From an uncultured Lachnospiraceae bacterium (GTDB lineage Bacteria > Bacillota > Clostridia > Lachnospirales > Lachnospiraceae), in NCBI GenBank assembly GCA_944381575.1, contig CALWLS010000008.1, forward strand, positions 1 to 64,000: a stretch of 64,000 bases of DNA, given 5' to 3'. The notes below the pieces were generated by a model. It did not search any database, was not told the origin of the DNA, and saw only the letters and a list, made by a program, of their open reading frames with translations. The position numbers and the translations under genes were made by a program. The number at the start of each line of letters is the position of its first letter. Position 1 is the first letter of the stretch. This document shows positions 52,644 through 61,565 of this stretch, piece after piece.

Positions 52644-52909
52644 ATACTCTATAAAACAGGTGAACTCGGCCGGCTGAAAAACGGATAAAAATCAATGATT
52701 TTCATATGCAGGTGATTTTGACAGCCTGATTATGCGGATAAGATCTGAAAAGTGTTAAATTCAGGTGAACAAGCTGCTTAAACTAAGCCCTTAGTAAACT
52801 GAACCATAGGCAGTGGACACGTAGAAAAAATTTTACCCGCATAAACTTCTCCATTATGATCAAAGAATAAAAACTGGAAACTAAGGGGCAGAAAAAGAGA
52901 TAAGTGAAA

Positions 52910-53209
52910 TTAATCACTTATTATGCCGGCGCTCTTAAGCTGCCCGATCAGGGCCTTAACGTCTTCTCTTGCGATATCTTCCTCTACGGTATAGTTTTCC
53001 GTCATGGCTTTTACAAGCTCATCCTCAGATTTTTCCTCTTTAAGCTGATCAAATATAAAATGCGTTACCTCGCTTATCTGCATGCGCTCAGGGAATCTTT
53101 TAAGCAGCTCTCCTGAAAATATGGCGTAGTATTCGGCAGTGCTCGGCTGTGAAGGTATCAGCGGCTCTTCGCCGACTATCTCAGTGGTTATTCCGTCAAT
53201 AAGTTTCAT
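52910..53209 (-). CDS. PqqD-like protein (RiPP recognition element fold)
   Basis: Protein of 99 aa. The last 60 residues fit the PqqD/RRE winged-helix pattern: hydrophobic FIFDQLKEEKSEDELVKAM, then a Tyr-containing turn (ENYTVEED), then DVKALIGQLKSAGII. PqqD proteins normally bind the leader of a peptide precursor and present it to a radical SAM enzyme, but no radical SAM or precursor gene is visible within the flanking few kilobases. It has its own AT-rich upstream region. Similar stand-alone PqqD proteins occur in clostridia. The assignment rests on pattern, not search. Confidence 0.6.
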   Translation of the reverse strand: MKLIDGITTEIVGEEPLIPSQPSTAEYYAIFSGELLKRFPERMQISEVTHFIFDQLKEEKSEDELVKAMTENYTVEEDIAREDVKALIGQLKSAGIISD

Positions 53210-53479
53210 GATTTTTTCCTCTTTTTGATTAAAATTTATATTTTGATATTGGCATATTTAGATGAAAAATACATCGATTTTTCATACAAAAAACATAATT
53301 AGATTATATCATACGATGCAATAAATGAAATGACAAAGTCAGGCAGCAGTATTTGATTTCTAATTTATTAATTTTTACTATATATTGTGTGCGTGACATT
53401 GACATTTAGCATATGAGTACCTATTATGATGTTGTTCAGCGGCATATAAGCCGCCGTAATAAAAGGAGGAAAAAAGATT

Positions 53480-53839
53480 ATGAGAAAGAGCATTGCAACA
53501 CTTACCATTGTTGCGGCAATAGCTGCACTTTCAGCATGCAGCCAGAGCGCAACTGAGGAGACCACAGCAGCAGAGACAACTGTTGAGGAGACAACTGAAG
53601 CAGCTGAGGAAGAGACCGAGGCAGCAGAGGAAGAGTCAGCAGAGGAGGTCGTAGAGGAGACTACGGCTGACGCTGAGGAGGAGGCTGCAGATGAGGAGTC
53701 AGCAGCTGAGGAAGAGAGCGAGGTAGAGGCTGAGGAGTCCGCAGAGGAGGCTGAGGCAGAGACCGACGCAGAGGCTGATGCAGCAGAGGAAACTGAGGCA
53801 GAGACAGAAGCTGCAGAGGAGACAGAGGCTGCTGAATAA
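53480..53839 (+). CDS. low-complexity acidic lipoprotein
   Basis: Lipoprotein of 119 aa with a signal peptide ending LSAC (lipidated C20). The mature part is almost entirely Glu, Ala, Thr and Ser in repeats such as EETEAAEEE, and no folded domain is visible. Such stalks usually act as surface spacers or negatively charged coats. Because the whole protein is stalk, it may be a truncated or domain-less relative of the lipoproteins at 30334 and 57633, which begin with similar tethers. ATG 53480 follows AAGGAGG, and a terminator follows. Confidence 0.75.
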   Translation: MRKSIATLTIVAAIAALSACSQSATEETTAAETTVEETTEAAEEETEAAEEESAEEVVEETTADAEEEAADEESAAEEESEVEAEESAEEAEAETDAEADAAEETEAETEAAEETEAAE

Positions 53840-53864
53840 TCAGGCCGGTCATTTGACGATCATG

Positions 53865-53892
53865 GCGGCTGCCTTTATGGCAGCCGCTTTTT
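53865..53892 (+). terminator. rho-independent terminator after acidic lipoprotein
   Basis: Perfect 9-bp stem gcggctgcc/ggcagccgc with loop tttat is followed by six T. Confidence 0.9.
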
Positions 53893-53988
53893 TAGTATTT
53901 GGCGCTGTGCCCTGTTCTGACATTTCATGATACGTCATGATGCTGTGAAGTATTAGCGCTGGTATTGGTGCCGTATTCCAACAAGTGC

Positions 53989-54017
53989 TTGCAATATCCT
54001 GCCCTTCATGCTACAAT
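53989..54017 (+). promoter_or_regulatory. promoter of rpmE
   Basis: TTGCAA (53989-53994), 17 bases, TACAAT (54012-54017). Near-consensus on both hexamers. Confidence 0.7.
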
Positions 54018-54023
54018 ATCTAA

Positions 54024-54108
54024 GCTTTAGTGCTAACTGCCCGGCAGCAAGGGCAGATTTCAAATAACGGCGGTCGGAAATCGCCGCATCAGACAGCGAG
54101 GTGAAAAA
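54024..54108 (+). ncRNA. candidate L31 leader
   Basis: The probable leader of about 85 bases holds two hairpins, ctgccc/gggcag and ggcg/cgcc, just before the ribosome site. Ribosomal protein L31 leaders that bind L31 and repress its translation are known in Firmicutes. I cannot match the consensus by eye, so this is a position-based suggestion. Confidence 0.35.
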
Positions 54109-54309
54109 ATGAAAGAAGGACTTCATCCTGAGTATTATCAGGCAACAGTTACATGCCACTGCGGCAATACATTCGTAACGGGATCAACAAAGCCGAGCAT
54201 CACAGTCGAGGTTTGCTCAAAGTGCCATCCTTTCTATACAGGTAAGGAGAAGGCTGCACAGGCTCGCGGACGTGTTGAGGCATTCAACAGAAAGTACGGA
54301 CGCGCATAA
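54109..54309 (+). CDS. rpmE: 50S ribosomal protein L31, zinc-ribbon form
   Basis: Ribosomal protein of 66 aa bridging the subunits. It is the zinc-binding C+ form: C16, C18, C36 and C39 in TCHCGN and [10 protein letters not shown]. Possession of the zinc form is relevant in a window rich in zinc genes. ATG 54109 follows GAGGTG. It heads the typical clostridial order with a DUF1385 gene, prmC and prfA, and is separated from them by a terminator. Confidence 0.96.
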   Translation: MKEGLHPEYYQATVTCHCGNTFVTGSTKPSITVEVCSKCHPFYTGKEKAAQARGRVEAFNRKYGRA

Positions 54310-54329
54310 TCTTTTGTAACAGTGATCCG

Positions 54330-54360
54330 GACCGGGCTTTGAGCCCGGTCTGTTTTCTTT
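54330..54360 (+). terminator. terminator between rpmE and the DUF1385 gene
   Basis: Stem gaccgggct/agcccggtc with loop ttg, then tgttttctttt. It probably allows partial read-through into the downstream genes. Confidence 0.8.
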
Positions 54361-54379
54361 TATATCGAAAGGATTATCT

Positions 54380-55504
54380 ATGAAATACAGCGGCATAGGC
54401 GGACAGGCCGTAATGGAAGGCATAATGATGCGTTCCGGAGACAGGTATTCCGTCGGAGTCAGAAAGCCGGACGGGGATATCTCGGTGGAGGTATTCGACT
54501 TTGTACCTTACGCAAAAAGGTTTGCCCTCGCAAGGATACCATTTATAAGGGGGTCTTTTGCCTTTGTTGAGTCCATGGTGATAGGCATGAAGACTCTCAT
54601 GTATTCTGCGTCTTTTTTTGAGGACGACGAGGAATATGAGCCTTCGGCCTTTGAAAAATGGCTCGAAAGGAAATTCGGGGACAAGGTGGATAAGATCATC
54701 ATTACATTTTCGATGATAATTGCCTTTCTTCTTGCGCTGGTGATATTTATCTGGCTTCCGCTTTTTATTGCCGGCATCCTTAAGAACATAATAACATCGG
54801 AAACCCTGATGGCGCTCATAGAGGGAGTGGTCAGGGTATCCATATTTGTTTTATATATAAAACTGATATCCAGGACTCCGGATATAAACAGGACATTCAT
54901 GTATCATGGAGCCGAGCACAAATGCATAAACTGTATAGAGCACGGGCTTCCGTTAAATGTTGATAACGCCGCCGTGTCCAGCAAGGAGCATAAGCGCTGC
55001 GGCACAAGCTTCATCATTATAGTCATGCTCATAAGCATACTGTTTTTTATGGTGATCAGGGTCGAGGATCCTGTCATGAGATTTGTTTCGAGGATAGTCC
55101 TGATGCCGGTGATAGCCGGAGTGAGCTACGAATTTTTAAGGCTTGCGGGCCGTTCTGACAGTCCGGTGGTAAATTTATTTTCAAAGCCTGGACTCTGGAT
55201 GCAGGCTCTTACCACCTACGAGCCTGACGACAGCATGCTGGAGGTAGCCATAGCAGCGGTGGACGCGGTGTTTGACTGGAGAAAGTATCAGGCCGAGGAG
55301 TTTCCGGAGGGGCCGGATGAGCTTGGGAAAAGACTCAGCCTTAAGGCCGCAGAAAGAAAAAATATGAAAGCGGCCGGGACATTAAGCGGCGCGGCTATGA
55401 GCACGGACGGCTTAAGCGGCGCAGTATTAAGCGATGAGGCTGTGAGCGGTGATGACTTAAACAGAGATGACTTAAGCGGTTCAGCCGCTGCGGAGAATGC
55501 CTGA
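54380..55504 (+). CDS. DUF1385 membrane protein (YqhQ family)
   Basis: Membrane protein of 374 aa. The family opening GIGGQAVMEGIMMRS is exact, and helices lie at about 110-140, 155-170, 210-235 and 240-260; the conserved YHGAEHKCINCIEHG and SKEHKRCGTSF segments, rich in His and Cys, are present. The function is unknown. The last 60 residues are an odd low-complexity tail of repeated LSG/DGLSG units that look species-specific. Its stop overlaps the prmC start by one base, so the genes are coupled. Confidence 0.9.
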   Translation: MKYSGIGGQAVMEGIMMRSGDRYSVGVRKPDGDISVEVFDFVPYAKRFALARIPFIRGSFAFVESMVIGMKTLMYSASFFEDDEEYEPSAFEKWLERKFGDKVDKIIITFSMIIAFLLALVIFIWLPLFIAGILKNIITSETLMALIEGVVRVSIFVLYIKLISRTPDINRTFMYHGAEHKCINCIEHGLPLNVDNAAVSSKEHKRCGTSFIIIVMLISILFFMVIRVEDPVMRFVSRIVLMPVIAGVSYEFLRLAGRSDSPVVNLFSKPGLWMQALTTYEPDDSMLEVAIAAVDAVFDWRKYQAEEFPEGPDELGKRLSLKAAERKNMKAAGTLSGAAMSTDGLSGAVLSDEAVSGDDLNRDDLSGSAAAENA

Positions 55505-56397
55505 TGAAGGTAAGAGAGCTGCTTAATGAGGGAACGGGAAAGCTTGAGGCGGCCGGCATAGACAATGCGGCATATGACGCGAGGATCATATTGGAAGACG
55601 CCTACGGGCTGGATGCGGCAGGCCTCCTTATGAATCTTAACAGGGATATATGTCCCGGAGCTCTTGGAGGGACTGAACCATCGGACATAAGAGAGTGTCC
55701 GGGCGACTGCGGAGCCATATCCACCTTCAATATGGGGATCAACATGAGGCTCAGGCATGTGCCCCTGCAGCATATAATAGGCCATACCGGATTTATGGGG
55801 CTGGACTTCAAGGTCTCCCGGGATGTGCTGATCCCGCGGCAGGACACGGAAACACTGGTGGAAACTGTGCTTGACAGGGAAAAGGACCCTGCGATAAGCA
55901 TTCTGGATCTTTGTACCGGCTCCGGATGTATAGCCGTATCCCTTAAAAAGCTCGGAGGCTACTCTCAGGTAGCCGCATCTGACTTAAGTGACAAGGCCAT
56001 AGGTCTTGCCATGAGGAATGCCTCAATAAACGATACTGAGATAAGACTCATAAAAAGCGATCTGTTTAAAGATATCGACGGTCGTTTTGACGTTATAGTT
56101 TCAAATCCGCCTTACATACCTGCTGAGGAGATAGAAACACTTTCGCCGGAGGTAAGGGACCATGACCCGAGGATGGCCCTGGACGGAGGAGAGGACGGCC
56201 TTGACATATACAGGCGTATAGTATCTGAATGCGGTGATGTGTTAAATGCCGGCGGCAGGCTGTATATGGAGATCGGCTTTGATCAGGCCGCGGCAGTCGG
56301 CGGACTCATGGAAAAGGCTGGTTTTAGAGATATTGAAGTGGTAAAGGACCTTGCCGGAAAGGACAGGGTCATATTCGGAACACTAACATTAAAATGA
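55504..56397 (+). CDS. prmC: peptide chain release factor N5-glutamine methyltransferase
   Basis: Methylates the Gln of the GGQ motif in release factors; 297 aa. The SAM-binding motif DLCTGSGCIAVSL and the catalytic NPPY (201-204) are present, with the N-terminal helical domain before them. The ATG shares a base with the stop of the DUF1385 gene. It directly precedes prfA, whose product is its substrate. Confidence 0.95.
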   Translation: MKVRELLNEGTGKLEAAGIDNAAYDARIILEDAYGLDAAGLLMNLNRDICPGALGGTEPSDIRECPGDCGAISTFNMGINMRLRHVPLQHIIGHTGFMGLDFKVSRDVLIPRQDTETLVETVLDREKDPAISILDLCTGSGCIAVSLKKLGGYSQVAASDLSDKAIGLAMRNASINDTEIRLIKSDLFKDIDGRFDVIVSNPPYIPAEEIETLSPEVRDHDPRMALDGGEDGLDIYRRIVSECGDVLNAGGRLYMEIGFDQAAAVGGLMEKAGFRDIEVVKDLAGKDRVIFGTLTLK

Positions 56398-56415
56398 TCA
56401 CGGGAGATAATAATA

Positions 56416-57501
56416 GTGCTCGGAATTGACAGACTGACGGATATAGTTAAGCATTACGAAGAGCTGATGGGACTACTGCAGGAGCCGGACGTGGCTTCGG
56501 ATACAGCTAAGTTTCAGCAGCTCTTAAAGGAGCAGGCGGACCTCAAACCGATAGTGGACGTCTACATGCAGCATGAAAAGGCGGTAAATGATGAAAGAGA
56601 CGCTCTTGACATGCTTGCGGATGAGAATGACGCTGAAATGAGGGAAATGCTGAAATCTGAACTTTCCGCTGCCCGCGCGGCAAAGGAAAGGACCGAGGGA
56701 GAGCTTAAGATACTGCTGCTGCCTAAGGATCCCAACGATGAAAAAAATATATTCATGGAGATCAGGGCAGGAGTAGGAGGAGATGAGTCGGCTCTTTTTG
56801 CATATGATCTGTACAGGATGTACACCTCATATGCCGCTGCCAAGGGATGGAAGACCGAGATACAGTCATTTAACGAAAACGGTATTGGCGGCTTCAAGGA
56901 GGTGGTATTCATGATCACCGGAAAGGGAGCCTATTCAAGACTTAAATATGAATCAGGAGTGCACCGGGTACAGAGGGTCCCTGAAACGGAAACGGGAGGC
57001 CGCATACACACCTCCACGGCGACGGTGGCGGTAATGCCCGAAGCCGAAGAGGTGGATGTAAGGATTGATCCGAATGACATCAAGTGGGATGTGTTCAGAG
57101 CCTCGGGAAACGGAGGCCAGTGCGTCAACACAACGGACTCCGCAGTCAGGCTCACGCATTTTCCTTCCGGCATAGTCATACATATGCAGGAGGAAAAATC
57201 ACAGCTCCAGAATAAGGAAAAGGCCATGAGGATCTTAAGATCCAGGCTGTATAACATGGAGCTTGAAAAAAAGCAGAGCGAGGAAGCGGACTTAAGGCGC
57301 TCGCAGATAGGCACCGGAGACAGGTCTGAAAAGATCAGGACCTACAATTTCCCTCAGGGAAGGGTCACTGACCACAGGATAAAGCTCACCCTCTATAAGA
57401 TAGACCAGATAATAGACGGGGACTTAGACGAGCTTATCGACGCCCTGATCACGGCGGATCAGGCGGCAAAGCTTTCAAAAATGGATGAGATGGCGGGCTG
57501 A
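56416..57501 (+). CDS. prfA: peptide chain release factor 1
   Basis: Terminates translation at UAA and UAG; 361 aa. The stop-codon-reading PxT motif is PET in [12 protein letters not shown], and the GGQ at 233-235 lies in [16 protein letters not shown], a variant of SGAGGQHVN that I recall from clostridia. The start is GTG 56416 with a GGGAGA site. It is the last gene of the run, 18 bases after prmC. Confidence 0.96.
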   Translation: MLGIDRLTDIVKHYEELMGLLQEPDVASDTAKFQQLLKEQADLKPIVDVYMQHEKAVNDERDALDMLADENDAEMREMLKSELSAARAAKERTEGELKILLLPKDPNDEKNIFMEIRAGVGGDESALFAYDLYRMYTSYAAAKGWKTEIQSFNENGIGGFKEVVFMITGKGAYSRLKYESGVHRVQRVPETETGGRIHTSTATVAVMPEAEEVDVRIDPNDIKWDVFRASGNGGQCVNTTDSAVRLTHFPSGIVIHMQEEKSQLQNKEKAMRILRSRLYNMELEKKQSEEADLRRSQIGTGDRSEKIRTYNFPQGRVTDHRIKLTLYKIDQIIDGDLDELIDALITADQAAKLSKMDEMAG

Positions 57502-57632
57502 TATTTAAAGGCCTGGACCTGGTCCAAGCCTAAAAAAATATTGCAATACGTTCACGGTAATAAGTATACTGATACAGTAGGTTGAGATATTATAATAAAA
57601 TCATCCTTAAGCAAAACGGAGGCGATATATTT

Positions 57633-58571
57633 ATGAAGAGAAAGTTATATATATTAGCAGCGGCATCGGCAGCAGTGCTCATGACTGCCTGCGGAGGAGA
57701 TAAGGGTACTACTGCAGAGACTGAGGTCGTTGAGACCGTGGAAACGGGATCTGAGACCGAGGAGGAAAGCAGCGAAGAGGAGACCGGGGAAAGCAGTGAG
57801 GCTGAGACTGACGAAGAGTCAGCGGATACAACTGTGGTTAAGACCTCGGAGGACGGCTTAAGCGTCGAGATAAAGACAGAGGAGATGACATATCCGGAAG
57901 AGTCTGATGCGGAGAGTGCAAAGCTTACAGGAAAGGTTCAGTCCATAGATGTTGCCGAGGAGGAGCTTACCGGGCTTAAAGACGCCCTTAAGGCTGAAAA
58001 TGCTTCGGCAAGGAGGGCCTATGACGAGATGTGGGATAGCTCGGTCAGCATTTTTGAAGGGGAAAACGCACCGGACACGGCTTCCGTTTGGAGCATTGAG
58101 ACCACAGTGGAGCCTTCCCGCTGCGATGATGCCATATTCAGTTTTACAAGGACGGACTACTCCTATATCGGAGGGGCTCATCCTAATACATACGTAACGG
58201 GCATGAACTATGCTCCGGATTCGGGAGAGGAGCTCGCGCTTTCAGACGTGGTGACGGACTATGACGCGGTATATGAGTATGTTTTAAATGACCTCAAGGA
58301 GCAGGCTGAAGAAAATGAGGACCTGGCATATTTTGACGACTATGAGAGTACCGTGCATACCATATTCTACGGCGCCGGAGAGGGTGAGAAGGTAGTTTCG
58401 GAAGAAGATGGATTTGAACCGAATACGGCTTACATGCCTAACTGGGTATCCGGAGAGGACGGAGTTTATATAATATTTAATAATTACGATATAGCACCGT
58501 ATGCTGCCGGAAGGATAACAGTAAACGTGCCTGTTTCCTCGGGACTTCTTGACGGAGAGATCTTCGGGTAA
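57633..58571 (+). CDS. DUF3298-type lipoprotein
   Basis: Lipoprotein of 312 aa with a signal ending MTAC (C20), an acidic Glu/Ser/Thr tether to about residue 60, and a C-terminal domain that fits the DUF4163/DUF3298 pattern of RsiV-like and related extracytoplasmic proteins: the YIGGAHPNTY segment is characteristic. Function unknown; some relatives bind lysozyme. An upstream in-frame start at 57582 lacks a ribosome site, and ATG 57633 follows ACGGAGGCGA. Confidence 0.8.
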   Translation: MKRKLYILAAASAAVLMTACGGDKGTTAETEVVETVETGSETEEESSEEETGESSEAETDEESADTTVVKTSEDGLSVEIKTEEMTYPEESDAESAKLTGKVQSIDVAEEELTGLKDALKAENASARRAYDEMWDSSVSIFEGENAPDTASVWSIETTVEPSRCDDAIFSFTRTDYSYIGGAHPNTYVTGMNYAPDSGEELALSDVVTDYDAVYEYVLNDLKEQAEENEDLAYFDDYESTVHTIFYGAGEGEKVVSEEDGFEPNTAYMPNWVSGEDGVYIIFNNYDIAPYAAGRITVNVPVSSGLLDGEIFG

Positions 58572-58610
58572 AACATAAACGGCGCAAAGCCCTTAAGCAA
58601 AAAAGCGTGG

Positions 58611-59642
58611 ATGATAAATGAAGAAAACGGAAAACAAAATAGAGAAGTACACGACGATAATGTACGTGGCTGCATGGTTTCTGTGTCTTGTATTACTTTT
58701 AATCACGCAGGATACATCAGACAGGCGTTAGACAGCTTTCTCATGCAGAAAACGGATTTCGCTTATGAGATACTCATACATGACGATGCGTCGACTGACG
58801 GCACAATAGACATAATAAAGGAGTATGAGGAGCGTTATCCGGATATTATAAGGCCGGTCCTTGAAACTGAAAATCAGTATTCTAAGGGGATATCCAATAT
58901 CAGCGGAGTGTTCAATTTTCCGCGGGCAAGGGGCAGATATATAGCCATGTGCGAGGGAGACGACTACTGGTCCGATCCATATAAGCTCCAGAAGCAGTTT
59001 GATCTGATGGAGTCAGACGCAGGGTATTCGCTCTGCTGCCACAGCGCCGGCGTCATATATGAAAATGAGGCTTTTGGAGGGGAAACTCTCATAAGGCCAT
59101 TTAAAGGCAGCGGCGAGATAAGACCGGAGGAAATGATTTCCAAACGGACCAACATACCGACGGCCTCCATGTTTTTCAGGACTGAATATGCCAAAAGCCT
59201 TCCGGACTGGTATTTTGACTGCCCGGTAGGAGACATACCTCTGCAGCTTTATCTTGTTCTTAAGGGAAGGATATATTATATAGACGAGCCCATGAGTGTT
59301 TACAGGAGCGGAAGCGCAGGCTCCTGGCAGGATTCCATGGATAAGGACGAAAGCAGGCTCATTGCGAAATGGGAAGCTCATTATTCCGCAATGGAAAAGC
59401 TGTATAAGGCCTTTGACGCTGAGAGCGAAGGAAAATGGAGAGAGTCGGTGGATGAGGCCCTAAGGAGGCAGAGGTTCCATATAGATTTAAAGGAAGGGAA
59501 GGCCTCGGCCGTAAAGGACAGATCCAACAGGCTCTTTGTAAGCGAGCTTCCGGCTTCGGAGGCAAGGCTTCAGAGGATAAAGGCGGACCTTCCATGGCTC
59601 TATGAGCTCATGCGGAGGGCATATAAGCTGATAAAGCGCTGA
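58611..59642 (+). CDS. family 2 glycosyltransferase
   Basis: Inverting sugar transferase of 343 aa. The GT-A fold starts at VSVSCITFNHAGYIRQALDS, with the ILIHDDASTDGT nucleotide-sugar motif and DDYWSDPYKL as the acceptor-side acidic motif. It probably builds a surface polysaccharide or teichoic-type polymer with the flippase encoded at 61566. The start ATG 58611 has only a weak site; M22 would leave the fold intact. It lies just after the DUF3298 gene. Confidence 0.87.
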   Translation: MINEENGKQNREVHDDNVRGCMVSVSCITFNHAGYIRQALDSFLMQKTDFAYEILIHDDASTDGTIDIIKEYEERYPDIIRPVLETENQYSKGISNISGVFNFPRARGRYIAMCEGDDYWSDPYKLQKQFDLMESDAGYSLCCHSAGVIYENEAFGGETLIRPFKGSGEIRPEEMISKRTNIPTASMFFRTEYAKSLPDWYFDCPVGDIPLQLYLVLKGRIYYIDEPMSVYRSGSAGSWQDSMDKDESRLIAKWEAHYSAMEKLYKAFDAESEGKWRESVDEALRRQRFHIDLKEGKASAVKDRSNRLFVSELPASEARLQRIKADLPWLYELMRRAYKLIKR

Positions 59643-59740
59643 ATGCTTAAAAAAAATTTACATTTTATACAAAATGTAGCGGAAGATTTTTAACTGTGTT
59701 AAACTAAAATCCGCTAAGAACATATTTGAGGGTGAGTTTT

Positions 59741-61495
59741 ATGCATAGAAAGAGATTAGGCGCGGCAGCAGTGTCTGCGGCCTTAAGCATAGCCATGAGC
59801 ATGTCGTCATTTGCGGCTGTGATATATGCTCCGGGAATAAGCGGAGTTACGGATAATGGTGAGTCCGTAGTGATCGGGGCAGACAGCAGTTCAGAAAATG
59901 ACAGCTCTTCAGGCTCAAATAACAGCGGTTATGTCGTTATAGGAGGCGGCACTTCAAGCACCTCCGTGATACAGCCGGGAGGACCTTCATCAGACGGAGG
60001 TTCTTCGTCAGGCCCTTCAGAGGGAGGGGCAGTTATCATGGCTCCATCCTCGGAGGGAGGAGCTGTTTCTGAGGCGCCTTCAGGCGGCAGCGGAGTTGCG
60101 GTCATAGGACCGGGATCCGGCGGCAGCGTGATCTATCCGGGAAGCTCGCCTTCATCCGGGTCATCTCCTTCGTCGGGAGCTGTGCTTACGACAGTGGATA
60201 ACACGGACATAGCATCCTGTGCCAGCAATGTCACCACGGATCCGATAATGGGGCTGGTGCCGTTCATCCATGCGCAGATGCTTACTTCCTCCGGTAATCT
60301 TACGGAAGGCTTCACCACCAACATGGGTGCCTTTAATTCACCTGAGGACGGTTTTACCGGATTAAAATTAAGATTAGAGAACAGCATAGGCGATATATAT
60401 TACAGGGTATATACCAATGAGCACGGATGGTCCAAGTGGGCCATGAACGAAATGGTCACTCCTTATGCGGGAGACGGGGCTAAGGTGACCGCCGTACAGA
60501 TAAGAGGAAACGGACATACCAAAAACCTCTATGATTTCTATTACAGGATCATATTAAATGACGGAACCGTGCTCGGATGGGCTAAGAACGGAGAGTCAGC
60601 CGGAACCATAGGAACCGGAAAGTACGCCCAGCAGCTTCAGTTCGCCCTGTGGCCAAAGGGACAGGCTTTCGGACAGTCAACGGAAAATCGTTTCCTTGCT
60701 GAAAATGAGGAAGGCGTTCTGACTGACGAAAACGGCGTGCATTATTATTCGAGCTGGAATGGACAGCCTTATACCGGATGGGCTTATGATACCGACAATA
60801 ATAAGTATTATTTCAGGGACAGCTCCATCGTTACAGGCTGGCAGTACATAGACGGCTATAAGTATTACTTTGACGCCTCAGGAAGAGTAGTGACCGATCT
60901 TGAGCCTATAATAGGCATACAGGACGACTATATAATAAAGATAAACAAGTCCATGAAGACCATGACCATATACGCCAAGGACGGCGATAACGGCTATATA
61001 ATGCCGGTCAAGGTCATACTTAACACTATAGGACCTGACACTCCGATAGGAACCTTCAAGACCTATGAGAAGTACAGATGGAAGTTCATGCACGATGATA
61101 TCTACTGTCAGTTCCTCTTGAGGTTCAAGGACGGATTCATCCTTCACTCCATCATATACAGGCCGCAGCCTAACTCATACTGTCTTGAGGCCTCGACCTA
61201 CAACTATCTTGGAAAGAACCAGTCGGACGGCTGCGTAAGGATGACCTCCGGAGACGCTTACTGGGTATATACCCACTGCGGAGTGGGAACTCAGGTGACC
61301 ATATACGAGGACGAGTGGTCCACAGGACCGTTCGACAGGCCTGCGATACAGCAGGGAATACCGTTCGATCAGAAATATGATCCTACGGATCCTGTCATAG
61401 TTGAGCAGATGGCAGCTGACACCAAGGCTGCAGCAGAGGCCCAGGCCGAAGCGGCTACCGGCGTGGAGGCGCCTCCTACGGACATAGACAACTGA
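59741..61495 (+). CDS. L,D-transpeptidase with cell-wall-binding repeats
   Basis: Secreted cell-wall enzyme of 584 aa. A signal peptide (to about residue 25) is followed by some 120 residues of Ser/Gly/Pro-rich low-complexity sequence, a region with glucan-binding or choline-binding-like repeats (GWAYDTDNNKYYF, GWQYIDGYKYYFD), and a C-terminal YkuD domain. The catalytic set is H469 in FILHSI and C498 in SDGCVRM, where HGC is the commonest form. It makes 3-3 crosslinks or anchors proteins. TTG 59726 overlaps the GAGGG site; ATG 59741 is chosen. Confidence 0.88.
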   Translation: MHRKRLGAAAVSAALSIAMSMSSFAAVIYAPGISGVTDNGESVVIGADSSSENDSSSGSNNSGYVVIGGGTSSTSVIQPGGPSSDGGSSSGPSEGGAVIMAPSSEGGAVSEAPSGGSGVAVIGPGSGGSVIYPGSSPSSGSSPSSGAVLTTVDNTDIASCASNVTTDPIMGLVPFIHAQMLTSSGNLTEGFTTNMGAFNSPEDGFTGLKLRLENSIGDIYYRVYTNEHGWSKWAMNEMVTPYAGDGAKVTAVQIRGNGHTKNLYDFYYRIILNDGTVLGWAKNGESAGTIGTGKYAQQLQFALWPKGQAFGQSTENRFLAENEEGVLTDENGVHYYSSWNGQPYTGWAYDTDNNKYYFRDSSIVTGWQYIDGYKYYFDASGRVVTDLEPIIGIQDDYIIKINKSMKTMTIYAKDGDNGYIMPVKVILNTIGPDTPIGTFKTYEKYRWKFMHDDIYCQFLLRFKDGFILHSIIYRPQPNSYCLEASTYNYLGKNQSDGCVRMTSGDAYWVYTHCGVGTQVTIYEDEWSTGPFDRPAIQQGIPFDQKYDPTDPVIVEQMAADTKAAAEAQAEAATGVEAPPTDIDN

Positions 61496-61517
61496 TCTGT
61501 CGGTTTTAAACGGATAC

Positions 61518-61546
61518 AAATAGGTGCGTTCACTGCGCACCTATTT
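61518..61546 (+). terminator. rho-independent terminator after L,D-transpeptidase
   Basis: Perfect 11-bp stem aaataggtgcg/cgcacctattt with a short loop; T-run continues one base. Confidence 0.75.
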
Positions 61547-61565
61547 TGATTAAAGGAACACAGCT

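Noticed and set aside
52476-52688. 70-aa frame across the 25-bp repeats
   Set aside because: The repeat period is not a multiple of three, the frame has no ribosome site, and its second half is a terminator hairpin.
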